A DNA stretch of 41,575 nt. It comes from Pseudonocardia bannensis (GTDB lineage Bacteria > Actinomycetota > Actinomycetes > Mycobacteriales > Pseudonocardiaceae). Of the stretch, positions 34,949 through 41,575 are shown in pieces (positions within the stretch are counted from its first letter, which is position 1; the number at the start of each line of letters is the position of its first letter). Where the stretch lies: contig NZ_JAAXKZ010000046.1 of NCBI RefSeq assembly GCF_012911875.1, positions 1 to 41,575 of the forward strand. The letters are read 5' to 3'. Made by a program: the position numbers and the translations under genes. Under the pieces are notes generated by a model. It was not told the origin of the DNA and ran no database searches. It worked only from the letters and a program-made list of their open reading frames with translations.

Positions 34949-36859
34949 TCAGCTGCGGTCGAACTCGGCGTCGATCACGTCGTCGTCCTGGGCAGCGCCC
35001 CCGCCGGTCGTGGCACCGGCCGTCGCACCGCCCGAGCCGCCGCCGGGTGCACCGCCGGCTCCCGCGGTGGCCGCCGCCTGCAACCCGGCCGCCACCTGCT
35101 GCAGCTCGGAGGTCAGCTCGCGCACCCGGTCCAGCGGAGCCTGGTCGGCCACCGCCTGCCGGGCGTCGGTCACGAGCATCTCGGCCCGGGCGCGCTCGTG
35201 GGCGGGCGCGGCGTCGCCGAGTTCCTCCAGCCGCCGCTGTACCTGGTAGGCGATCTGGTCGAGCTCGTTGCGGGCGTCGACCTCCTGGCGCAGCGCCTGG
35301 TCGGCGGCTCGGTTGCGCTCGGCCTCCTGCACCATCCGGTCGATCTCGCTCGTGTCCAGGTTGGAGCTCTCGGAGATCGTGATGCCCTGTTCAGCGCCTG
35401 TGTCCTTGTCCCGTGCGGTCACGTTCAGGATGCCGTTGGCGTCGATGTCGAGGGTGACCTCGACCTGCGGCTCGCCGCGCGGCGCGGGCCGGATGTCGGT
35501 GAGCTGGAACCGGCCCAGCACCCGGTTGTCCGCCGCGCGCTCGCGCTCGCCCTGCAGCACCACCACGTCCACCGCGGGCTGGTTGTCCGCCGCGGTGGAG
35601 AAGATCTCGCTGCGCCGGGCCGGGATCGTCGTGTTGCGCTCGACGATCCGGGTCATCACGCCACCCTGGGTCTCCACGCCCAGCGAAAGCGGGGTGACGT
35701 CGAGCAGCAGGACGTCGGAGACCTCGCCCTTGAGTACCCCGGCCTGGATCCCCGCACCGACGGCGACGACCTCGTCGGGATTCACCGTCATGTTCGGATC
35801 CTTGCCGCCGGTGAGACGGCGGACCAGGTTCTGCACGGCCGGGATCCGGGTCGACCCGCCGACGAGGATGACCTCGTCGATGTCGTCGGCGCTGATCTTG
35901 GCGTCCGACATGGCCTGCTTGACCGGGCCCATCGTGCGCTCGATCAGGTCGCCGGTGATCTGCTCGAACGTCGAGCGGTTCAGCGTCGCCGTCAGGTGCT
36001 TGGGCCCGGTGGCGTCCGCGGTGATGAACGGCAGGCTGACCTGGGTCTGGGTGACTGAACTGAGCTCGATCTTCGCCCGCTCGGCGGCCTCGTACAGCCG
36101 TTGCAGCGCCTGCGGGTCCTGGCGCAGGTCGATCCCGTTCTCCTTCTGGAACTGGTCGGCCAGGTAGTCGACGATCCGGCGGTCGAAGTCGTCCCCACCG
36201 AGGTGGGTGTCGCCCGCGGTGGCCCGCACCTCCACGACGCCGTCGCCGACGTCGAGAATGCTCACGTCGAACGTGCCGCCACCGAGGTCGAACACCAGGA
36301 CCGTCTCGTGCTCGCGCTTGTCCATCCCGTAGGCCAGCGCCGCGGCCGTCGGCTCGTTGATGATCCGCAGGACCTCGAGGCCCGCGATCTTGCCGGCATC
36401 GCGGGTGGCGGTGCGCTGCGCGTCGTTGAAGTAGGCCGGGACGGTGATGACGGCCTCGGTCACCTTCTCGCCGAGGCTGCGCGATGCGTCGTCGGCGAGC
36501 TTGCGCAGGATCAGCGCGCTGATCTCCTCCGGGGCGTACAGCTTGTCCCGGACCTTGATCCGCGCGTTCCCGTGCTCGTCGGGCACCACGTCGAAGGTGA
36601 CCTGCTTGGCCTCCTCCTCGATCTCGTCGTACTTACGACCGATGAAGCGCTTGACCGAGTAGATCGTGCCCTTCGGGTTGAGGATGGCCTGCCGGCGGGC
36701 CAATTGACCTACCAGCCGCTCCCCGGTCTCGGTGAAGGCGACCACCGACGGGGTGGTGCGGGATCCCTCGGCGTTCGGGATCACCTGCGCCTCACCGCCC
36801 TCCCAGGCGGCGATCACCGAGTTCGTCGTACCCAGGTCGATGCCTGCGGCCCTGGCCAT
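34949..36859 (-). CDS. dnaK: DnaK (Hsp70) chaperone
   Basis: 636 residues. ATPase domain with [18 protein letters not shown] (residues 5-22), the [20 protein letters not shown] segment and [17 protein letters not shown]; substrate domain with [20 protein letters not shown]; then the lid and a disordered tail ending [12 protein letters not shown]. The start is the ATG at 36859, one base after the upstream stop. It appears to be a complete active Hsp70, with the co-chaperones following on the same strand. Together with clpB it could form a dedicated disaggregation system. Confidence 0.97.
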   Translation of the reverse strand: MARAAGIDLGTTNSVIAAWEGGEAQVIPNAEGSRTTPSVVAFTETGERLVGQLARRQAILNPKGTIYSVKRFIGRKYDEIEEEAKQVTFDVVPDEHGNARIKVRDKLYAPEEISALILRKLADDASRSLGEKVTEAVITVPAYFNDAQRTATRDAGKIAGLEVLRIINEPTAAALAYGMDKREHETVLVFDLGGGTFDVSILDVGDGVVEVRATAGDTHLGGDDFDRRIVDYLADQFQKENGIDLRQDPQALQRLYEAAERAKIELSSVTQTQVSLPFITADATGPKHLTATLNRSTFEQITGDLIERTMGPVKQAMSDAKISADDIDEVILVGGSTRIPAVQNLVRRLTGGKDPNMTVNPDEVVAVGAGIQAGVLKGEVSDVLLLDVTPLSLGVETQGGVMTRIVERNTTIPARRSEIFSTAADNQPAVDVVVLQGERERAADNRVLGRFQLTDIRPAPRGEPQVEVTLDIDANGILNVTARDKDTGAEQGITISESSNLDTSEIDRMVQEAERNRAADQALRQEVDARNELDQIAYQVQRRLEELGDAAPAHERARAEMLVTDARQAVADQAPLDRVRELTSELQQVAAGLQAAATAGAGGAPGGGSGGATAGATTGGGAAQDDDVIDAEFDRS

Positions 36860-36860
36860 G

Positions 36861-37397
36861 TCAGACCCCCACCCCGAGCAGTCGGGCCGCCTCGTCGGCG
36901 ACCTCATCGTCGACCATCACCTCGTAGCGCTGGGGCAGCATCATCGTGACCGAGGCGAAGTCCCGCCGGCCGCGCTGCGCGACGTAGATGATCCCGTTGA
37001 TGATCGCGCCGATGATGGCGCCGAACACCAGGCCGTAGAGCGCCAGCAACAGGCCCGCGATCAGCGGGTTGATCCAGTTGAAAAGTCCGAAGATCCAGCC
37101 GATGAGCGCACCGGGGACGGCGCCGCTGATGGCGCCGCGCCAGAGCGCCCGGGGCAGGTTCATCTTTCCGGTGACCTGTTCGACCAGCTCCAGGTCACGG
37201 CCGACGATGGCCACGCGGTCGACCGGGAAGTCGAGGTCGGCCAGCCGGTCGACGGCCCGTTCGGCGTCGGCGTAGGTGGCGAAGGACGCGATCGCCCGTC
37301 TCACCCCGCGCCCTGCGGGCGCGCGGGCGCCGGGGTCCGCGGCACTGCTCGCCGGGGTGCCCGGCCGGCCCGCGGTGGAGCTCGGCTGATCAGTCAT
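36861..37397 (-). CDS. GSP17M/DUF1269-like stress membrane protein
   Basis: 178 residues. A disordered Ser/Ala/Pro start (1-30), then a ferredoxin-like domain ([39 protein letters not shown]) as in Bacillus general stress protein YflT/GSP17M, followed by two Gly-zipper hydrophobic segments (about 85-110 and 115-140: [32 protein letters not shown]) and a short soluble end. Function unknown; the family is induced by stress in Bacillus. AGGAGG precedes the ATG. It lies between hsp20 (gap 15) and dnaK (gap 1). Confidence 0.82.
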   Translation of the reverse strand: MTDQPSSTAGRPGTPASSAADPGARAPAGRGVRRAIASFATYADAERAVDRLADLDFPVDRVAIVGRDLELVEQVTGKMNLPRALWRGAISGAVPGALIGWIFGLFNWINPLIAGLLLALYGLVFGAIIGAIINGIIYVAQRGRRDFASVTMMLPQRYEVMVDDEVADEAARLLGVGV

Positions 37398-37412
37398 GGT
37401 GACCCTCCTGGT

Positions 37413-37895
37413 TCAGGCCTGCACCGACGACTCTGCGGTCGCCGGCCGGCCTGCCGTGTCGGACGCTGTTGCCTCGGTCGACGGGGACGTGCCCTGGGCA
37501 CCGAGTGGGATCCGGCGTGGCTTGCTCGTCTCGCTGACCGGGATGGTCATGGTCAGCACGCCGTTGTCCATGTCCGCCGACAGTCCACCGGGGTCGAGGT
37601 TCTCGCCGAGGAACAGCTGTCGCATGAACTCGCCGTAGGGCCGCTCGTCGACGATGACCTCGTCGCCCTCCTGCCGTTGCGGGTACCGCCGGGCCCGGAT
37701 GGTCACGACGTTGCGCTCGACCGTCACATCGACGTCGTCGGGGGACACACCGGGCAGGTCGAGGAAGACCAGGAACTGGTCCCCGCGGCGCAGCGCCTCC
37801 ATCGGCATGCTGCGGACGGCCCGGGTTCCGACGGACAGAGCCTGTTCGGCAAGCCGGTCGAGCTCACGGAAGGGATCGAATCGCATGAGTGTCAC
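37413..37895 (-). CDS. small heat-shock protein Hsp20
   Basis: 160 residues. N-terminal arm with MRFDPFRELDRLAEQ, alpha-crystallin domain (about 45-135) with FLDLPGVSPDDVDVTVERNVVTIRA and ENLDPGGLSADMDNGVLTMTIP, then the C-terminal anchor (RRIPLG, the I-x-I/V region) and a 20-residue Ser/Thr tail. GTG at 37895 is chosen over the ATG at 37886 because GGAGG (37902-37906) lies six bases before the GTG. A holdase that keeps unfolded proteins ready for DnaK/ClpB; it is the first chaperone of the long operon. Confidence 0.93.
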   Translation of the reverse strand: MTLMRFDPFRELDRLAEQALSVGTRAVRSMPMEALRRGDQFLVFLDLPGVSPDDVDVTVERNVVTIRARRYPQRQEGDEVIVDERPYGEFMRQLFLGENLDPGGLSADMDNGVLTMTIPVSETSKPRRIPLGAQGTSPSTEATASDTAGRPATAESSVQA

Positions 37896-37953
37896 AGCGG
37901 GCCTCCAGCAGTATCGGTGGTACTCGGCGGCCGGCTCGGGCACGACCGAGCAG

Positions 37954-38262
37954 TCAGGCAACCGTCGCAGCGCCGCCGCAACGGGGTATCGGTCCCGGGG
38001 ATGGAACCTCGTCGACGGAGTTCGTCCCCCCAGGCCGACCACTGCGCAGAGCCCGCCGCTCAGCAGCGTCGAGGCCACCCCAGACGCCTTCGACCTCGCC
38101 GTTGCGCATCGCCCAGCCGAGGCATTCCTGGGTCACCGGACAGCACTCGCACACGGCCTGCGCCCGCGCCGTCTGGCCCGCGGCAGGGGTGCCGGAACCC
38201 ACCGGGAAGAACAATTCAGCGTCGAACCGGCGGCATGCCGCCCGATCGATCCACTCGGTCAT
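37954..38262 (-). CDS. WhiB-family iron-sulfur regulator
   Basis: 102 residues. The four cluster cysteines are C10, C38, C41 and C47 (CECCPVTQEC; C40 is extra), and the GVWGG turn and basic RRALRSGR stretch follow. WhiB-like proteins bind [4Fe-4S], respond to oxygen or NO, and act with the principal sigma factor. The start is the ATG at 38262, where the family homology begins (MTEWIDRAAC). It is 58 bases upstream of hsp20 on the same strand and may be the first gene of the operon or a separate unit; I cannot assign a WhiB number. Confidence 0.9.
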   Translation of the reverse strand: MTEWIDRAACRRFDAELFFPVGSGTPAAGQTARAQAVCECCPVTQECLGWAMRNGEVEGVWGGLDAAERRALRSGRPGGTNSVDEVPSPGPIPRCGGAATVA

Positions 38263-38351
38263 CGCCGCATGGTGCGATCGCGGGCCGGGACCCGTCCTGG
38301 TCACGGCGGCGCCAAGCACGGTCGGCGTGGTCGATCCGTCAGGACGGACTT

Positions 38352-38373
38352 CGAAGGCCTCGGCCGGCCTTCG
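38352..38373 (-). terminator. hairpin after the PucR gene
   Basis: CGAAGGCC, six bases, GGCCTTCG: eight perfect pairs, 12 bases past the PucR stop and upstream of whiB. It should end PucR transcription and separate it from the stress operon. No T tract. Confidence 0.55.
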
Positions 38374-38384
38374 CCCTCCGGGGC

Positions 38385-40124
38385 CTAGTGCGGGGCCGCG
38401 ATCAGGTTCCAGGCGCGCGTGGCGACGTGCAGGTTGAGCCGGTGATCGACATCGCCGAGATCGAAACCGCTCACCTCGCGGATTCGCTGGAGCCGGTACC
38501 GCAGCGTGCTGCGGTGGATGGACATCCCGGCCGCCGTCTCGTCGTAGTTGCCGCCGCAATCCAGGTAGGTCGACAACGTCCGCACCATCTCCGAGTGGTG
38601 CTGGGCGTCGTAGTCGAGCAGGGCTCCCAGCCATTCCCGGACGAACCGGTCGACCTCGGCGTCCCCGTCGCTGTCGCTGAGGACGCGGTAGAGGCCGAGG
38701 TCCTCGTAGGCGGTGATGCCTCCGGGATTGCGGGAGCGCTCCCGGATGGCCACCGCGCGCTCGGCCTGCTGCCAGGAACGCGGGTAGTCGGCAGGGCGCT
38801 CGCACTCCCCGCCGACCCCCATCGCCACCGCGGTCGAGCGCAGGTGCCGGCTGACCGCGGCGTGGATCTCGGCCCACCGGGGCTCCTCGCCCCAGCCGGC
38901 CGGGCGGTTGGCCAGCAGGATCACCGACCCGGACCGTCGGGTCAGCAACGACCCCGCGTCGAGGCCGCGGGCGGCCTGTCCGACGGCCTGGGCGACCGCC
39001 TCGTCACTCACCCCGCCACGGCCCCGGGCCACGATCACCCGGTGCGGCCGGTGCAGGTCGACGCCCAGCGTTCGGGCCCGGGTGACGGCGCCGTCCTCGT
39101 CGGTGCCGGTGATGAGATCCTCCACCAGGTCGCGGCGCAGCCGCAGCTCGACCTCGGCCAGCCCGTGCCGGTGGGCCAGCTCCATCGCCAGCATCGTGGC
39201 TCCCTGCTCCAGGGCGAGAACCTCGTGGGGCCCCGCGGTCCGCCCCGGGTCGACGAGGCTGAGCACCCCGAGCACCTCGTCGCGCGGCTGGGCCAGCGCG
39301 GTCAGCCGGTCCCGGTCGCGGACCGGGCACCCGTCGCGTTGGGCCCGCCCGAGGACGTCGGCGCGCTGCCGGGCCGGAACCTTGCGCGTGGCCTTCGGAC
39401 GGCCGGGGCCGGCCCAGGCCAGCACGTTGCCGAAACGGTCCTCGGCCACGACCGGCAATCTTGTCAGATCGTGCACGGCGCGCACGATCCCTTCGGCCCG
39501 GTCGCCGGTCGCGGGCACCCGGTTGAGCGTCTCGTGCACAGCGGTCCGGCGTTCGAAGTCCTCGACGGTCTCGTTCAACCGGGCGTTGACGCCGGCCAGC
39601 CGGTCACCCATCCGGCGCAGCTCGTCGGCCTGTTCCCGCTGCTCCTCCACGAGCATCGCGGTGGTCAGCGCGGACCCGGCCTGCTCGGCGAGCACCCGCA
39701 GCAGGAAGAGTTCCTCCTCTCCCGGTTCGGCGTCCGCACCGAGCACCAGGTAACCCCGGAACCGGCCCAGGCCCGACAGCGGCAACGCCCAGCCCCACTC
39801 GGCACCGGGGACCGGGACCGCGCCCTCGCGGGCACCCAACGCCGTCAGCTCCGGGCTCGGCGGCCGGGGCGTCCCGATCAGCGAGAACTGCAGTTCGTCG
39901 TTCTCGACGAGGTGGACCGCCTCGGCGCGGGCGGACGACAGCGACGGGACGGAGAACGTGGCGATCCGCAGGATCTCCTCCAGCCCGGCTCCACGAAACA
40001 TCATCATGCCCACGACGACGAGGGCGCGTAGCGAGGACAGTTGCTCCCTTGCTCCGGAAGATTCCGCGAGTCCAGTTCGGCTCCCCGACTCCAGCCGCAG
40101 AGCGGGATCGACCCGGGACGACAT
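38385..40124 (-). CDS. PucR/CdaR-type regulator with GAF domain
   Basis: 579 residues. The first half has GAF-like sensory sequence (LRALVVVGMMMFRGAGLEEILRI..., LVVAEDRFGNVLAWAG-like segments), the middle a GGDEF-related region typical of CdaR proteins, and the C-terminus a PucR helix-turn-helix (YLDCGGNYDETAAGMSIHRS, TLRYRLQRIREVSG). Such proteins often control purine, nitrogen or aromatic metabolism. The start is uncertain: ATG at 40124 is chosen because homology begins soon after; the frame is open upstream without a clear ribosome site. It is not tied to its neighbours. Confidence 0.87.
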   Translation of the reverse strand: MSSRVDPALRLESGSRTGLAESSGAREQLSSLRALVVVGMMMFRGAGLEEILRIATFSVPSLSSARAEAVHLVENDELQFSLIGTPRPPSPELTALGAREGAVPVPGAEWGWALPLSGLGRFRGYLVLGADAEPGEEELFLLRVLAEQAGSALTTAMLVEEQREQADELRRMGDRLAGVNARLNETVEDFERRTAVHETLNRVPATGDRAEGIVRAVHDLTRLPVVAEDRFGNVLAWAGPGRPKATRKVPARQRADVLGRAQRDGCPVRDRDRLTALAQPRDEVLGVLSLVDPGRTAGPHEVLALEQGATMLAMELAHRHGLAEVELRLRRDLVEDLITGTDEDGAVTRARTLGVDLHRPHRVIVARGRGGVSDEAVAQAVGQAARGLDAGSLLTRRSGSVILLANRPAGWGEEPRWAEIHAAVSRHLRSTAVAMGVGGECERPADYPRSWQQAERAVAIRERSRNPGGITAYEDLGLYRVLSDSDGDAEVDRFVREWLGALLDYDAQHHSEMVRTLSTYLDCGGNYDETAAGMSIHRSTLRYRLQRIREVSGFDLGDVDHRLNLHVATRAWNLIAAPH

Positions 40125-40408
40125 CCGGACAAGGATCGGCCTCAGCCCGGCCGAACGCAACCCCGCAGACCAGATTCGTAGCGGGCGAAAACCTCTTGGT
40201 GCCAACGGATCGAGGCGAGGAGCGGCGATTCGTCCCAGCGAGTGCAGACGACGCACCGGTGTCCTGGTCACGCCGGCGCGGTTCATCCCGCGAGGGCACC
40301 GGCGGCGCCGTCGTGACCGGCGGGTCGCCGCCACGCTGCGTGTCCTCCTCGCTACGGTGCGATGTCGTCCGCGCGCACTGCCGCGCGCGGGATCATCTCG
40401 GAGGACCC
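40125..40408. other. intergenic region with divergent promoters expected
   Basis: 284 bases between the divergent PucR gene and the lipase gene. I see no strong hairpin, repeat or gene. It must hold both promoters, but I cannot place convincing -35/-10 pairs. Its lower GC near 40140-40230 fits a regulatory stretch. Confidence 0.4.
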
Positions 40409-41458
40409 ATGCACTACCGGCTCACCCTCGTCCCGCTCGCGGGGCTGGCGCTCGCCATGACGGCGATGATCGCCACCCCGGCCGTCGCCGCACCAGGGAC
40501 CCCTGCGACCACCGTGCGTCATGCCCCGGTGGATCGCCCGGGACCGGAGTTGACCGTGCCCTCCGATGTGCTCGCCGCCAGCCTCGACTGCTCACCCGGC
40601 ATCGACGAGGCGGCGGTCGACCCGGTGCTGCTGCTCTCCGGGACGACGGTGGACCCGCCGGAGAACTTCGACTGGAACTATCAGCCCGCGCTCACCGCGG
40701 CCGGCATCCCGTACTGCACCTCGACCGCCCCCGGCCGCAACATGGCCGACATCGCGGTTCGCGGCGAGTACGTCGTGTACGCGCTACGCACGATGGCCGA
40801 GCGGGCCGGCCGCGACGTCGCGGTGGTCGGGCACAGCCAGGGCGGGATGGTCACGCGCTGGGCGCTGCGTTTCTGGCCGGACACCCGTGAGCTGGTCTCC
40901 GACCTCATCGGGCTCGCGCCCAGCAACAACGGCACGCTGACCGGGTCGGCCGCCTGCACCCCGCTGTGCGCCCCGGCGATCTGGCAGCAGCGGACGGGCT
41001 CGAAGTTCCTCGCCGCGTTGAACTCCGGGCGGCAGACCTTCGGCGGCGTCGACTACACCGTCGTCTACACGGACCTCGACGCGGTGGTCACCCCGCAGCC
41101 GGCAGGGTCGGTGCTCGCCGCGGACGGCGCCGCCGACGACGAGGTCACCAATGTCGCCCTGCAGCAGGTCTGCCCGGGCAGTACCGCCGACCACATCGCC
41201 ACGGGCACGTACGACGCGGTGGCCTGGGCGCTGGTGCTCGACGCGCTGACCCATGACGGTCCGGCGGACCCGGACCGCATCGATCCCGCCGTGTGCACGC
41301 AACCCCTCATGCCGGGGGTGAACCCGCTGACGTTCCCGGCGGATTCGGCCCGGTCCAGCACGCTGCTGGCGATGACCCTGGCCACCTACCCGCGGGTGGC
41401 CGCCGAGCCGGAGCTGGCCTGCTACGCCCGGGCCGAGGGATGCGAGCCGGCCGCCTGA
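40409..41458 (+). CDS. secreted lipase/esterase, CALB-like
   Basis: 349 residues. A signal peptide of about 28 residues (hydrophobic core LVPLAGLALAMTAMIATP, cleavage near AVAA-PG) sends it out of the cell. The mature alpha/beta-hydrolase has the nucleophile elbow GHSQGG with S143, GTTVDPPENFDWNY near the oxyanion loop and LAPSNNGTLTG after the nucleophile, all as in Candida antarctica lipase B-like actinobacterial lipases. The catalytic Asp is probably in VYTDLDAVVTP and the His in TADHIATG. Six or more cysteines suggest disulfides. The ATG at 40409 follows GGAGGA. It probably hydrolyses lipids or esters outside the cell. Confidence 0.9.
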   Translation: MHYRLTLVPLAGLALAMTAMIATPAVAAPGTPATTVRHAPVDRPGPELTVPSDVLAASLDCSPGIDEAAVDPVLLLSGTTVDPPENFDWNYQPALTAAGIPYCTSTAPGRNMADIAVRGEYVVYALRTMAERAGRDVAVVGHSQGGMVTRWALRFWPDTRELVSDLIGLAPSNNGTLTGSAACTPLCAPAIWQQRTGSKFLAALNSGRQTFGGVDYTVVYTDLDAVVTPQPAGSVLAADGAADDEVTNVALQQVCPGSTADHIATGTYDAVAWALVLDALTHDGPADPDRIDPAVCTQPLMPGVNPLTFPADSARSSTLLAMTLATYPRVAAEPELACYARAEGCEPAA

Positions 41459-41575
41459 GGGGGTCGAGCCACACCCGCAGAGCGGCAACCGCCCCCGACG
41501 GCTCGCCCGCGGAGATACCCCGACTCACCCGCGGCGATACCGCGACTCGCGGGGGTCAGGGGAGGGGCCCCGGGT

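Noticed and set aside
36861..37953. HAIR or CIRCE operator in front of dnaK or hsp20
   Set aside because: Reading both strands gave no CTTGAGT/ACTCAAG or GAGTGCTAA-type pair.

Overview
The window is about 41.6 kb of very GC-rich DNA with dense, translationally coupled genes, GTG starts and actinobacterial markers: a WhiB regulator, a SigB/SigF-type sigma factor, and a CYP136-like P450 divergent to a TetR gene. I read it as a chromosomal segment of a Pseudonocardiales-like actinomycete. The phylum is secure and the genus is a guess. I saw no rRNA, tRNA, insertion sequence, integrase or CRISPR array.

Layout. 1-8020 (+): recC (5' end outside the window), recB and recD, joined by GTGA overlaps, encoding a complete RecBCD helicase-nuclease. 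8115-8690 (+): an odd protein built from 14 hexapeptide units and a cysteine ladder. 8798-9745 (+): an HSL-type esterase. 9847-10534 (+): a decayed stretch with the beginnings of an SRPBCC gene and an alpha/beta-hydrolase gene. 10562-13692 (+): a two-gene signalling unit, a response regulator fused to a thioredoxin-reductase-like flavoprotein followed by a cNMP-domain histidine kinase. 13708-17079 (-): a catabolic operon of two amidohydrolases, a Rieske protein and a GntR/FCD regulator, with a palindromic operator upstream. 17287-19448: TetR and CYP136-like P450, divergent around an inverted-repeat operator. 19558-23000: a GT4 glycosyltransferase divergent from a Gfo/Idh/MocA-MDR fusion dehydrogenase. 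23138-25708 (+): sigma factor and MFS exporter.

25725-38262 (-) is the most striking part: 13 or 14 tightly packed genes that look like one stress super-operon. In transcription order they are whiB, hsp20, a GSP17M-like membrane protein, dnaK, grpE, a cbpA-like dnaJ, cbpM, clpB, a zinc-finger thioredoxin, a DoxX-like membrane protein, a ZnF-UBP protein, a cNMP-binding thioredoxin-reductase-like flavoprotein, a DUF1931 double-histone-fold protein and an AraC regulator. Chaperones, disaggregase, redox proteins and a histone-fold protein would therefore be made together. The usual actinobacterial hspR is absent and cbpM stands in its place. The flavoprotein is a paralogue of the one at 10.5-12.2 kb; each has a different sensory N-terminus, and both lack the catalytic CxxC of thioredoxin reductase. 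The window ends with a PucR-type regulator (-) and a secreted lipase (+).

The best candidate for a little-described system is this redox/proteostasis network: disulfide-less flavoproteins wired to REC, cNMP and kinase modules, with a ubiquitin-type zinc finger and a bacterial histone-fold protein in the same operon as a second-type DnaK machine.
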